Positions 8,371 through 16,399 of a stretch of 64,000 bases of DNA are shown one piece after another; within the stretch, counting starts at the first letter, position 1; each line of letters starts with the position of its first letter. Source of the DNA: CATOSD01 sp965226695 (lineage in GTDB: Bacteria; Chloroflexota; Dehalococcoidia; Lucifugimonadales; CATOSD01). The translations under genes and the position numbers were made by a program. The notes beneath the pieces were generated by a model that was not told the DNA's origin, did not search any database, and worked only from the letters and a program-made list of their open reading frames with translations. The DNA is taken from positions 868,001 to 932,000 of the forward strand of contig OZ245405.1 of NCBI GenBank assembly GCA_965226695.1, read 5' to 3'.

Positions 8371-10356
8371 TCACGCCCCGGCGGCGCGGACGTTCGCCGG
8401 GAGCCGCAGCGTGGAGGGCGACGGCTGGCGGCGCGGCGACACCGCGAGGAGCACCCCCAGGGCCAGCAACGGCCCCGAAGCCCACATCCACCACACCATC
8501 GGGTTCACCAACACGCGGAATATGGCCGAGCCGTCGTCGTTGAACTCGGACGGTACGAGGTAGAAGTCCTCCACCGGCGTGCTGCGAATCGCCCCCCGCG
8601 TCGAGGCGATGCGAAACTCCGGATAAACGGCGCGGAACGGGTACATCCTGCCCAGGTACTTGTCGCCCACGTACACGTCGAACTCGGCCGTCTCCTCCGT
8701 CCTGTCGGGAAAGTCCTGGCTCGTCACGCCCAGGTAACTGAACGTGTACCTGCCCAGCGTAGAGGTCTCGCCCGGTGACATGGCGACGTCGCGCTGAACG
8801 CTGTAGAACGACGAGGCGGTCGCGCCCACCGCCAGCATGATGATGGCCAGGTGCACGACGTAGCCGCCATACCGCGGCCTGTTGCCCGAAAGCAGCCTGG
8901 CGAACGCCAGCGCGTAGTTCTCGCCCCTGCCGTGCCGCGCCCTCACGCCGCGCATCCACTCGTGCGCGATCCCGGTGATCACCATGGCGTAGGTCGACAA
9001 CGCCACCAGCGCGGCCAGTTGCCGCACGCCAACCGTGAATAGCACGACGCCCGTAACCGCTGCCGCGATTAGCGGATAGCGCAGCGTTCGGGCCAGGTTG
9101 CGCAGCGTCGCCCTGCGCCACGGCAGCAGCGGTCCGACGCCCATCAGGAACACTATCGCCAGCAGCAGAGGTCCGTTGATGCGGTTGAAGAACGGCGCGC
9201 CCACCGTCAGCGTCACGTCCTGCGCGGCCTCGGAGAACACCGGAAAGATGGTGCCCCACAGCGTCACGAACGCCACCACCAGGAAGAGCACGTTCTGCGC
9301 GAGGAACGCGCTCTCGCGAGAGAGCAGCGAGTCCAGACCCTCGCGGCTCCGCAACGAGTCCATGCGCCACACGAACGCCGCAAGCGACAGGAGCAGCGTG
9401 CCGGCCATGAAAGCCAGGAACAGCCATCCCATGGTCGACTGGGCGAACGAGTGCACCGAGGGCACCGGCCCGCCGCGGTTGATGAACATGCCCATCTGCG
9501 CCAGAGTGAACGCCACGATGATTATCACCATGTTCCAGGTGCGGAACATGCCGCGCCGCTTCTGCACCATTATCGAGTGGACGAAAGCGGTCAGCGCGAG
9601 CCACGGGAGCAACGCCGAGTTCTCCACGGGGTCCCAGGCCCAGTAGCCGCCCCAACCCAGTATGGTGTATGCCCACCAGCTCCCCAGCAGCAGGCCGCAG
9701 GTGAGGATGAGCCAGGAGATCATGGCCCAGGTTCTGCCCAGGTCCACCCACTCGTCGCGCCCGCCGCGCCGCGCGAGCAGCGCGGCCATCGCGATGCTGA
9801 ACGGGATCGCGACGACGACCAGCCCGGTCATCTGCATGGGCGGATGGATGAACATGCCGAAGTGGACCAGCAGCGGGTTGATGCCCTGGCCGTCGGGAGG
9901 CACCAGTGGAAGCCGCTCCAGCGGGTTGGCGAAGAACACGATGATGGCCAGGAAGAAGGCCAGCACGAGCGCCATTATCGCCGTGGCGTAGGGCGCGGTG
10001 TAGGGCAGACGCCTGCGTATGCTCAGCACCGCGACGGTGGCAATCGCCGAAAACACCCCGGCAAGGAACAGCAGCGAGCCGGCGTTGCCCGCGTATAAGG
10101 CCACCCACGTGTAGGCCCTGGGCATGGCGAGGTTGCTGTTCTCGGCGACGTAGCGCACGCTGAAGTCGCTGGTCACGAAGGCGTACACGAGCGCCGCCAC
10201 GGCCACCGCGAGCAACGGGGGCACGGCGTAGAAAGCGTAACGCCCGCTGACCGAAAGCTCGGGTATGCGCCTCCACGCGGCGGCGAACGACGCCAGCACC
10301 GCGTATACGGCAGTCAGCAGCGCTATGGGCAGCGCGATCTGGCCCGCTTCAACCAT
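8371..10356 (-). CDS. ccmF: Cytochrome c haem lyase subunit CcmF
   Basis: 661 aa polytopic membrane protein, close to the usual CcmF length. The tryptophan-rich haem-handling WWD-type motif is clear (WGGYWAWDPVENSALLPWL), and conserved histidines are visible, for example in VHFGMFIHPPMQMTG. Family role: with CcmH it receives haem from holo-CcmE and ligates it to CXXCH motifs of apocytochrome c on the outer face of the membrane. ccmH lies upstream and the CcmI-like gene downstream; ccmA, ccmB, ccmC and ccmE are not in the window. Confidence 0.95.
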   Translation of the reverse strand: MVEAGQIALPIALLTAVYAVLASFAAAWRRIPELSVSGRYAFYAVPPLLAVAVAALVYAFVTSDFSVRYVAENSNLAMPRAYTWVALYAGNAGSLLFLAGVFSAIATVAVLSIRRRLPYTAPYATAIMALVLAFFLAIIVFFANPLERLPLVPPDGQGINPLLVHFGMFIHPPMQMTGLVVVAIPFSIAMAALLARRGGRDEWVDLGRTWAMISWLILTCGLLLGSWWAYTILGWGGYWAWDPVENSALLPWLALTAFVHSIMVQKRRGMFRTWNMVIIIVAFTLAQMGMFINRGGPVPSVHSFAQSTMGWLFLAFMAGTLLLSLAAFVWRMDSLRSREGLDSLLSRESAFLAQNVLFLVVAFVTLWGTIFPVFSEAAQDVTLTVGAPFFNRINGPLLLAIVFLMGVGPLLPWRRATLRNLARTLRYPLIAAAVTGVVLFTVGVRQLAALVALSTYAMVITGIAHEWMRGVRARHGRGENYALAFARLLSGNRPRYGGYVVHLAIIMLAVGATASSFYSVQRDVAMSPGETSTLGRYTFSYLGVTSQDFPDRTEETAEFDVYVGDKYLGRMYPFRAVYPEFRIASTRGAIRSTPVEDFYLVPSEFNDDGSAIFRVLVNPMVWWMWASGPLLALGVLLAVSPRRQPSPSTLRLPANVRAAGA

Positions 10357-10415
10357 AAGTCAGTCCTACCAGTAGTCCCTTCCCCGTTGTAGGGAGAAGG
10401 TCGGAGATTCCAATA

Positions 10416-10480
10416 GTCCCTTCCCCCTTGATGGGGGAAGGTTAGAGCCTGCCCCGTACTCGATACGGGGATGGGGGTGA
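10416..10480 (+). repeat. Family A intergenic repeat with 24-bp palindrome insert
   Basis: A CCCTTCCCCC/GGGGGAAGG stem is followed by GTTAG, the 24-bp palindromic unit at 10446-10469 (core CCCCGTACTCGATACGGG), then GATGGGGGTG. The short stretch 10381-10410 contains a partial second copy of the stem. It fills the ccmH-ccmF gap. Confidence 0.85.
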
Positions 10481-10492
10481 AGAACGAGACCC

Positions 10493-11038
10493 CTACCTGC
10501 GCAGCGCGTCCTCGATGCGGGCGAAATACTCCTCGCTCTCCTCTTCCGTAAGCCCCGGCTCCGGTTCGGGCGCATTGCGGCGCATGAACCGGAGCGCCAC
10601 TACGAGCGCCGCGATCGCCGCCGCAAGCGCGACGGGCGGCACGACCCACGCCAGCAGGCTGAACCCGGACGTGGGAGGCTCCATCAACACGCTCGGCCCG
10701 TAGCTGTCGACGAAGTATTCCGTTATCTGTTCCTCGCTCCAGCCCCGCTCGAGCCTGTCCCTGACGACTCCGCGCATCTGCGCCGAAAGCGGGTTGCGCG
10801 ACTGGTCGATGGACTCGCCCGGGCACACCGGACACATGATGGTGCGGTTCAGCCTCTGCTCCCTCTGCTCGAGATTGGGCACGTCGGGCGCCGACTCGCA
10901 CGCCAAGCCGAGCAGCACGAGCCACAGCGCCGCAAGCACCGCCGCAGCACTGGCGGTCCGGCGCCAGGCCCCGCCGGAAGACGGGCGCGCGACGATGCCG
11001 GCGCCCCCGCTGCATTGCACAGGTCGACTCCGCGTCAT
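10493..11038 (-). CDS. ccmH: Cytochrome c maturation thioredoxin-like protein CcmH/CycL
   Basis: 181 aa with an N-terminal hydrophobic segment, the redox motif IMCPVCPGESIDQS corresponding to the family LRCxxC signature, and a C-terminal membrane helix (LAWVVPPVALAAAIAALVVALRF). In the family the two cysteines keep the apocytochrome haem-binding cysteines reduced for CcmF. The N-terminal 20 residues are basic and may not be translated; a later start is possible. First gene of the ccm group here. Confidence 0.9.
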   Translation of the reverse strand: MTRSRPVQCSGGAGIVARPSSGGAWRRTASAAAVLAALWLVLLGLACESAPDVPNLEQREQRLNRTIMCPVCPGESIDQSRNPLSAQMRGVVRDRLERGWSEEQITEYFVDSYGPSVLMEPPTSGFSLLAWVVPPVALAAAIAALVVALRFMRRNAPEPEPGLTEEESEEYFARIEDALRR

Positions 11039-11111
11039 AGTCGGATAATGTTAACACACAACCGCCGGGCCAAGCGTGTGGCCGGGCCGCGCCCCCGCCG
11101 TCCCACGCTCT

Positions 11112-11119
11112 GCTATAAT
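11112..11119 (+). promoter_or_regulatory. Extended -10 promoter element
   Basis: The bases TGCTATAAT contain a perfect -10 hexamer (11114-11119) with the TG extension and no convincing -35. It lies about 85 bases before the BioD/DRTGG gene. Confidence 0.55.
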
Positions 11120-11205
11120 TGCCCGCGATAGCCGAAGTGGGGCTACCGCGGGCGCCGCGTCCGCGCAGGAATCGCCCGGGTCAAAACTCTACGCAAGGAG
11201 ACGAC

Positions 11206-12204
11206 ATGGCCGTTCTCATCGTCGCGTCGGACGCGGAGGGAGCGGGCAAGACCGCCCTCTGCGCCGCGCTGGCGCATCTGCTGGGCCGCAAGGGCGTCCG
11301 CGCCGCCGTGTGCAAGCCGATCGCCGCGCGGGGCGTCGCCGCGAACGATGACGCGGACTCCCGCGTGTACGCCGACCTGCTCGGCCAACAGGCCGCTTCC
11401 ACGCCGCTCGAAGCGCCCTCCGGCGGGCTGACTCCGGAGACGATTGCCGACGTCCAGGCCGCGGTCGAAAGCGCGGGCCGCGACGCCGACGTGACGATCG
11501 TGGAGGGAAGCTGCGCGCTCTCGCCCCGCGACACGCGGAGCCTCGCCAACGCCATCGACGCCCGTGTCCTGGTTGTCGGGCGGCACTCTCCGCAGCTTGC
11601 TGAGACCTTCAGTGTCTGGCGCGACGCTCTGGACGAGCGCGCCGCCGGCGGCATCGCCAACTGCGTAACACGCTACGCCGGCGCCCAGGCCGAGGCCGAA
11701 CTCCATGCCCGCGCGGAGCTTCCCTTGCTGGGCGTCATTCCCGAAGTACGCAGCCTGCTCTCTCCGAGCGTCCGCGTCGTGACGCGACACCTGGGCGGAC
11801 GGATGCTTAGCGATTACGATGACGACGCCCTGGTGGAACACTTCATGACGCTGGGGCTGTCTATGGACCCGGGTGAGCTGTTCTTCGGCCTGCACGGCGA
11901 CAAGGCCGTGATAGTGAGGGGAGACCGCCCCGACATACAGATGGCGGCTCTGGCGACGCCCACGGCGTGCCTGATATGCACCGAGGGCAAGGAGCCGATC
12001 GAGTACGTACTGAACGAGGCGGAACTGGACGAGGTGCCGATCATGATAGTGGAGCCGGGCACCCTGGACACTATGGACGCCCTCGCCGCGCTGATGGACG
12101 CCCCCCGCTTCGACCATCCGCGAAAGCTGACCGCGTTCGCGGAGCTGCTGGAAGAGCGCGCCGATCTGCCGGCGCTGTGGTCCCGGCTGGGCCTTTCGCT
12201 CTAA
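11206..12204 (+). CDS. BioD-like P-loop protein with DRTGG domain (phosphotransacetylase-N-terminal type)
   Basis: 332 aa from the ATG at 11206, preceded by AAGGAG. Residues 1 to about 190 form a CobQ/BioD-like P-loop domain with DAEGAGKT as Walker A. The remainder resembles the DRTGG domain (VVTRHLGGRMLSDY; VIVRGDRPDIQMAAL) also found N-terminal to bacterial Pta. Standalone proteins of this form are common in Chloroflexota and Archaea and their substrate is unsettled; nucleotide sensing is often assumed. No biotin or cobalamin genes are nearby, so dethiobiotin synthesis is unlikely. Confidence 0.85.
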   Translation: MAVLIVASDAEGAGKTALCAALAHLLGRKGVRAAVCKPIAARGVAANDDADSRVYADLLGQQAASTPLEAPSGGLTPETIADVQAAVESAGRDADVTIVEGSCALSPRDTRSLANAIDARVLVVGRHSPQLAETFSVWRDALDERAAGGIANCVTRYAGAQAEAELHARAELPLLGVIPEVRSLLSPSVRVVTRHLGGRMLSDYDDDALVEHFMTLGLSMDPGELFFGLHGDKAVIVRGDRPDIQMAALATPTACLICTEGKEPIEYVLNEAELDEVPIMIVEPGTLDTMDALAALMDAPRFDHPRKLTAFAELLEERADLPALWSRLGLSL

Positions 12205-12216
12205 CCGACATCGCCG

Positions 12217-12241
12217 GTAGGGGCGGGTTTCAAACCCGCCC
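12217..12241. repeat. Family B palindrome
   Basis: GTAGG precedes the perfect inverted repeat GGGCGGGTTT/AAACCCGCCC. The same unit recurs at 22861, 28803 and 61312, with degenerate forms near 14058 and 53610. Confidence 0.85.
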
Positions 12242-12311
12242 TGTTGGAGTTGGCGGGCCGCCCTGCCAGCCCGCCGGCGTAGAGTAGAGGGGTATGGGCG
12301 GCGTTCTGGAG

Positions 12312-13178
12312 CTATCCCGCCCTTGCCGCGGCCTGCCGTATCGCCCTCGCTGCGAAGACGGACGTCAGGTGCGCCCTGTACTCCGCCGAGGCGTGGAGGT
12401 CCTCCAGGAAGTCGATGCCCGCCCCCGCCACTGCCGCCGCCGCGCTCACCGCCGCGTCGTCGAGCCGTGAGCCGCGCAACGCCGCCTCCGCCTCCGAAGC
12501 CCTGGACGCGACCGGGCCCGCGCCCGTGACGCCTATGCTCGCATGTTCGCAGACGCCGTTGGCGTCCAGACCGACTACCGCCGCGACGCCCACGATGGCG
12601 TAGTGCGAGGCCTTGTTGGCGAACTTGGCGTAACCGGAGCCCGACCGGGCCGGCAGCGCGGGTATGGCAATCTCGTTGAGAATCTCATTGGGCGCGAGGG
12701 CCGTGGTGAGCAGGTCGACGAAGAAGTCGTCGACACTCAGCGTGCGGTGCTCGCCGGTGCTGCTGGTGATGAGACGCGCGTTGAGGGCTATCGCCACCGC
12801 GGGCAGGTCGCCCGCCGGGTCGGCGTGGGAAAGGCTGCCGCCGATGGTGCCCATGTTGCGCACCTGCGGATCGGCCACCGTGGACGCCGCCTCGGCCAGC
12901 ACGGCCGCCCTCGCCGCCACCAGGTCAGAAGACTCAAGCTGGGCGTAGGTGGTCATCGCGCCTATGGCAAGGCCGCCGTCCTCTTCGCGAATGTAGGCCA
13001 TGTCGCCTATCTTGCCCAGGTCGATGACAACCTGCGGCTCGGCCAGGCGCAGCTTCATCAGCGGAATGAGGCTGTGGCCGCCGGCCAACAGCTTGGCGTC
13101 CTCACCGTGCTGTTCCAGCAGTTCGACCGCCTCGGCGACCGACGTGGGGGCGAAGTATTGGAAGGAGCTGGAAACCAT
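12312..13178 (-). CDS. FAD-binding medium subunit of a xanthine-dehydrogenase-family molybdoenzyme (orphan M subunit)
   Basis: 288 aa CoxM/CutM-type flavoprotein. FAD pyrophosphate-binding motifs are present: LAGGHSLIPLMKLR near the N-terminus and NMGTIGGSLSHADPAGD about residue 105. ATG at 13178 is chosen because AGGAG lies 6 bases upstream; the ATG at 13184 would abut it. The subunit passes electrons between the iron-sulfur subunit and FAD. The 2Fe-2S gene lies just upstream, but no large molybdopterin subunit is adjacent. Confidence 0.92.
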   Translation of the reverse strand: MVSSSFQYFAPTSVAEAVELLEQHGEDAKLLAGGHSLIPLMKLRLAEPQVVIDLGKIGDMAYIREEDGGLAIGAMTTYAQLESSDLVAARAAVLAEAASTVADPQVRNMGTIGGSLSHADPAGDLPAVAIALNARLITSSTGEHRTLSVDDFFVDLLTTALAPNEILNEIAIPALPARSGSGYAKFANKASHYAIVGVAAVVGLDANGVCEHASIGVTGAGPVASRASEAEAALRGSRLDDAAVSAAAAVAGAGIDFLEDLHASAEYRAHLTSVFAARAIRQAAARAG

Positions 13179-13348
13179 CTTCATCTCCTGTCCGGCGTTC
13201 AAGCCGTGATCCTCGACCTTTGTGTCGCGCTCCCCTGGGTTGCCGCGAAAGCTGGCACGACGAAGAGGAGCCGGGATTGGCGTTGGAGGTGGCGCGCCGC
13301 TCTGGGCGAACGTACCGGTGCCGGCGGTGGCGCGTCGGGTCCCTTGGG

Positions 13349-13819
13349 TTACCCCATGTTTGCTGCGGCGTGCTGCACGGCCTTGACGATGTTGTGGTAA
13401 CCGGTGCAGCGGCACAGGTTGCCCGACAGCCCCTCACGTATCTCCTGCTCGGATGGGTTGGGCGTTTTGGACAGCAGGCCGTGGGCGGACATTATCATGC
13501 CCGGAGTGCAGAAGCCGCACTGAAGGCCGTGCTCCTCCCAGAAGGCCACCTGTATCGGGTGGAACTCGCCGCGCGCCGGCGCCAGCCCCTCGATGGTGGT
13601 CACCTCGCGTCCGTCAGCCTGCACTGCGAACAGCGTGCACGCCTTCACCGCCGCGCCGTCGAGCAGCACGGTGCACGCGCCGCAACTGGACGTGTCGCAG
13701 CCGACGTGGGTGCCGGTGAGGTTCAGGTTCGCCCGAAGGTAGTCCACCAGAAGCAGCCGTGGTTCGACCTCGCTGGTGTGCTGGGCGCCATTGACGGTAA
13801 CGGTGATGCTGCTTGCCAT
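13349..13819 (-). CDS. 2Fe-2S small subunit of a xanthine-dehydrogenase-family molybdoenzyme (orphan S subunit)
   Basis: 156 aa, start at 13819 with GGAGG 7 bases upstream. The N-terminal plant-type ferredoxin cluster ligands appear in GCDTSSCGACTVLLDG, and the second cluster in CGFCTPGMIM and NLCRCTGYHNI. All eight cysteine ligands are present. It is the first gene of a two-gene S-M unit; the expected large subunit does not follow and may be encoded elsewhere. The subunit could also serve the L subunit at 57-60 kb, which already has its own S and M partners. Confidence 0.93.
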   Translation of the reverse strand: MASSITVTVNGAQHTSEVEPRLLLVDYLRANLNLTGTHVGCDTSSCGACTVLLDGAAVKACTLFAVQADGREVTTIEGLAPARGEFHPIQVAFWEEHGLQCGFCTPGMIMSAHGLLSKTPNPSEQEIREGLSGNLCRCTGYHNIVKAVQHAAANMG

Positions 13820-13927
13820 GAGATACCCTCCAGTGGGGAAGATTGGCGTGACCTCCGGCTGGGCGCCGGCCGCCTTTGGCTGTGGCAGCATTCTATAGGA
13901 AATCGGCGTTGCGGGGCAACTCACATG

Positions 13928-13965
13928 CCAAGTCCCCACTCCCTCGAAAAGGAGCGGGGACTTGG
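13928..13965. repeat. Intergenic hairpin between the surface-protein gene and the orphan S subunit
   Basis: CCAAGTCCCCACTCC and GGAGCGGGGACTTGG pair with one mismatch around an eight-base loop. It could terminate transcription of the upstream minus-strand gene, although no clear T-run follows. Degenerate Family B palindromes follow at about 14005-14030 and 14058-14081. Confidence 0.55.
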
Positions 13966-14089
13966 TAAAGGCGAATCTCTATGCGCCGCGCCCGATCCCT
14001 GGGCGGGTAGCGAACCCGCCTAGACTTCTGCCGCCAGGGCGAGTCTCTATTCCGGCGGTGGGCAGGTTTCGAGACCTGCCCTTACCACA

Positions 14090-15172
14090 CTACCGCCTGC
14101 GGTTGGTGTACATGAACAGACCTACGCCGCCTAGCACCGCTAGCCCCACGACCACCACCAGGCCAACCAGCACTATTGGGAAGCCGCCGCCCCCTTCGGT
14201 CGGCTCTTCGGGCGTCGGAGCGGCCGTCGGCTCCGGTGCCGGAGTAGCAGGCGCCGCTATTGGCTCCGAGGTCGCCGTGGGTTCCGGCGTGGCGGTAGGT
14301 TCCGGCGTGGCGGTAGGTTCCGGCGTGGCAGTAGGTCGCGGCGTGGCGGTAGGTCGCGGCGTCGCCGTGGGCGGTGGTGGCGTGGCGGTAGGCTCCGGCG
14401 TGGCGGTAGGTTGCGGCGTAGCGGTGGGTTGTGGCGTGGCGGTAGGCTCCGGCGTGGGCGTCGGCAGCCCGGTGAATATCAGGTTTACCGTCTCGAACAT
14501 GCCTCCCTGGAACACTGTGTCCGTCGGCGAGGACGCGGCTACGTCGTTCAGCTCGAAAGTTATGTTCATGCCGACGTAGGACTCGCCCTTGGGGTCTACG
14601 ATGAGGTTGCTGTATTCGTCGCCATCGATGCGCGCGGGCTCGGACGTGTAGTCCCCTATCCGGGCGACCAGCACGGCGCCAGCGGGCACTCCCGAGCCGG
14701 CCGCGGCCAGGATGCCGGAGAAGACCGTGGGCGAAACCGTTACCGGGGTTGGTGACGGCGTCGGCTCGGGGAGCTCCGCGAAGGTCAGCGAGAAGCCGCT
14801 CTTGATTACGGGAACCGCTCCAGCGGTCAACTGTTCTGTCTCGTCCGCCTGGACTACGCCGTTGAGGAAGAAGTTGATCGTCCTGTCCTTGAACGACGCG
14901 TCCGGCGCGGCCACGCTCAGGCCGGAGTACATTCCACCGGACACGATTACCGGATCCGACTCGTAGTCTTCGCCGATGCGCGCCACGATGGTCGTGCCAT
15001 CGGGCGCGGGGTCGCCCGCCACGGTCACGGCGCCCGAGTAGATTTCGGGAGCTGGCGGCGGGGACTGCGCCAGCGCCGGCGCGGGCCCCCACACGGCGGC
15101 CAGCAGCGCCAGCGCCGCGACTCCAAGCAACGCCATCGCGAGCCTGTTCGTCCTGAGGTCGTCCGAGTTCAT
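14090..15172 (-). CDS. Secreted or surface-anchored protein with TP-rich repeat linker and C-terminal membrane helix
   Basis: 360 aa from ATG 15172 (GGAGG 6 bases upstream). A signal peptide (LLGVAALALLAAVWGPAPALAQ) is followed by two related beta-rich modules, visible from the repeated pattern YSGAVTVAG..P.DGTTIVARIGDYES and FSGILAAAGSGVPAGAVLVARIGDYTS. A long linker of repeated PTATPEP/PTATPQP units then precedes a membrane helix (IVLVGLVVVVGLAVLGGVGLFMY) and the basic tail TNRRR. The layout is that of a surface protein displayed on a flexible stalk, a form common in Chloroflexota. Ligand or function is not known. Confidence 0.85.
   Translation of the reverse strand: MNSDDLRTNRLAMALLGVAALALLAAVWGPAPALAQSPPPAPEIYSGAVTVAGDPAPDGTTIVARIGEDYESDPVIVSGGMYSGLSVAAPDASFKDRTINFFLNGVVQADETEQLTAGAVPVIKSGFSLTFAELPEPTPSPTPVTVSPTVFSGILAAAGSGVPAGAVLVARIGDYTSEPARIDGDEYSNLIVDPKGESYVGMNITFELNDVAASSPTDTVFQGGMFETVNLIFTGLPTPTPEPTATPQPTATPQPTATPEPTATPPPPTATPRPTATPRPTATPEPTATPEPTATPEPTATSEPIAAPATPAPEPTAAPTPEEPTEGGGGFPIVLVGLVVVVGLAVLGGVGLFMYTNRRR
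14270..14460 (-). repeat. Imperfect 18-bp tandem repeats encoding the PTATPEP linker
   Basis: The plus strand shows about ten imperfect copies of GTTCCGGCGTGGCGGTAG. Each encodes six linker residues on the minus strand, so copy-number change preserves the frame. Confidence 0.85.
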
Positions 15173-15326
15173 TGGGTTCCTCCAGAGTTTCGGAAAGTTT
15201 TCTGAGTGTGTACTAAACATTATATAGCCTAAAGACTACATTTCGTCAACGCTAAAGTTGGCGATGCTGGCGAACTTTGTGCAACAATCGGCCCTTTCCC
15301 TCCCTCCGTCATTCCGGCCCCCCTCC

Positions 15327-15354
15327 GTCATTCCGGCCCCCGAGCCGGAATCCA
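15327..15354. repeat. Family C palindromic repeat
   Basis: GTCATTCCGGCCCCCGAGCCGGAATCCA, given here by its ends GTCATTCCGGC and GCCGGAATCCA, forms a hairpin. The same unit occurs at 28888-28915 and a half copy precedes it at 15308-15320. Confidence 0.8.
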
Positions 15355-15494
15355 AGCGTCCGAGTCCCCACGACGAAACCTGCCCGGTCGCGGACGCAAA
15401 TCGGGGGCCTTCGGGATGCGAACCCCCGAAGACCCCCATGCCGAAGGTCTTTCCCATTCCGCCCGCCGCTCGAGGCGGCCCGCGGCCCGCTCCC

Positions 15495-15521
15495 GGCCTC
15501 GCCGGAGTTACGGCTTCTGGA
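15495..15521. repeat. 27-bp direct repeat, left copy
   Basis: Begins GGCCTCGCCGGAG and ends CGGCTTCTGGA. It is identical to 18478-18504 and in the same orientation. The two copies bracket the low-GC island that holds the IS element and the DUF2971 gene. Confidence 0.85.
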
Positions 15522-15806
15522 ATGAGTACATGTGATAGATACGTTCTGATGGATGTCATAGACGTTATGGCCACCTCACCACAATAGCCATCTTCGTAGA
15601 CGGCAAAATGTTTGCCGATAGTGAGAGACATGCGATGAAGGCTTCGCCATAAATGCCAATGCGGTCAAGAGCTGTGCGACATTCCCACGCCTTTCTACAT
15701 CGACTGGAAAGTCTTGCGCGAGCATAAACGCACCAAATGGCACAGGATCCTCTGGGACGTGCCGGACAATGACAGCATGTCCGACGGCTCGGTTAGGCCA
15801 AAGGCT

Positions 15807-15976
15807 TACCTTCCGATAGGACCGCTAACGCCACTTCCAGTCGTCTCATTACCATCGGTGATGTTGAGACGAATTTCGTGCTTACGAATGTCTCCATGCT
15901 CAGGGGAGTAGTATGCCTGGTAGAATTTGAAGCCATTGCGACCGTGTTCTAGGCACTTGTTTTGGATGATCTCTAA
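15807..15976 (-). pseudogene. Severed 3' end of the DUF2971 gene
   Basis: Joining the minus strand across the IS element, counting the TAA target duplication once, continues the DUF2971 frame: ...KIKVLEIIQNKC..., then about 50 residues including FKFYQAYYSPEH, to a TAA at 15809-15807. This fragment now lies downstream of the IS and has no start of its own. Confidence 0.75.
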
Positions 15977-15998
15977 GAGGGTGTGTGAGAAGTTCAGA

Positions 15999-16394
15999 TT
16001 AGGTTGGTGCTAAGCGTCGGAGCATGAGATGAATCATAGCTATGTGGGTCCACACCTCGGTTGTATCGGACAGAGCTTCGTAGTCCCCGTATCGAGTACG
16101 GGGCAGGCTCTTGCTCATCCGACGGCACCTGCTGAGCCACGCGAATGTTCGTTCGACCACCCATCTTCGCGGCAGCACTTGAAAACGGTGGCTGTCCCTG
16201 GGGCGCTTGACAATCTCGAGCGCCCAGCCTGTCAGGGCCCAGACCCACTCGACCAGCTTTCCAGCAAAGCCAGCATCGGCCCAGACCAACCTCATGCGGG
16301 GAAACCTCCCTATCAATTTATCGATGACCAGCTTCGCCCCATCCCTATCCTGGATATTGGCAGGATGCACCACCACCGCCAGCAGCAACCCCAT
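15999..16394 (-). CDS. IS5-family transposase, C-terminal frame (orfB)
   Basis: 131 aa from the internal ATG at 16394; the frame is open further upstream to about 16460 (GPRGYDAGKKVNGRKRHIIVD) and joins orfA. The second catalytic aspartate is in LVWADAGFAG and the glutamate in VVERTFAWLSRCRR, completing a DDE site. Relatives read RRLSKDYE here; this protein reads RRMSK, then SLPRTRYG, then DYEALSD. The eight extra residues are exactly the translation of the 24-bp palindromic unit at 16086-16109, inserted without breaking the frame. Confidence 0.92.
   Translation of the reverse strand: MGLLLAVVVHPANIQDRDGAKLVIDKLIGRFPRMRLVWADAGFAGKLVEWVWALTGWALEIVKRPRDSHRFQVLPRRWVVERTFAWLSRCRRMSKSLPRTRYGDYEALSDTTEVWTHIAMIHLMLRRLAPT
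16086..16109 (-). repeat. 24-bp palindromic unit inserted in frame in the transposase gene
   Basis: Minus-strand core CCCCGTACTCGATACGGG with AGCCTG in front. It is identical to the units at 10446-10469 and 62101-62124. It encodes SLPRTRYG, is a multiple of three and contains no stop. Confidence 0.9.
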
Positions 16395-16399
16395 GGTAT

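Larger units (their letters stand above)
15173..15806. other. Repeat-rich intergenic stretch at the edge of the island
   Basis: No recognisable gene. It holds a partial (15308-15320) and full (15327-15354) Family C repeat, a GC-rich block to about 15494, and the 27-bp direct repeat at 15495-15521. From about 15522 base composition becomes lower in GC. A minus-strand frame beginning MSLTIGKHFAVYEDGY at 15631 is open but runs into the repeats, so at most a truncated fragment survives. Confidence 0.6.

Noticed and set aside
15236..15631. Minus-strand ORF beginning MSLTIGKHFAVYEDGY
   Set aside because: It runs through Family C and the 27-bp repeat; the protein shows no family features, so it is not a supported gene.
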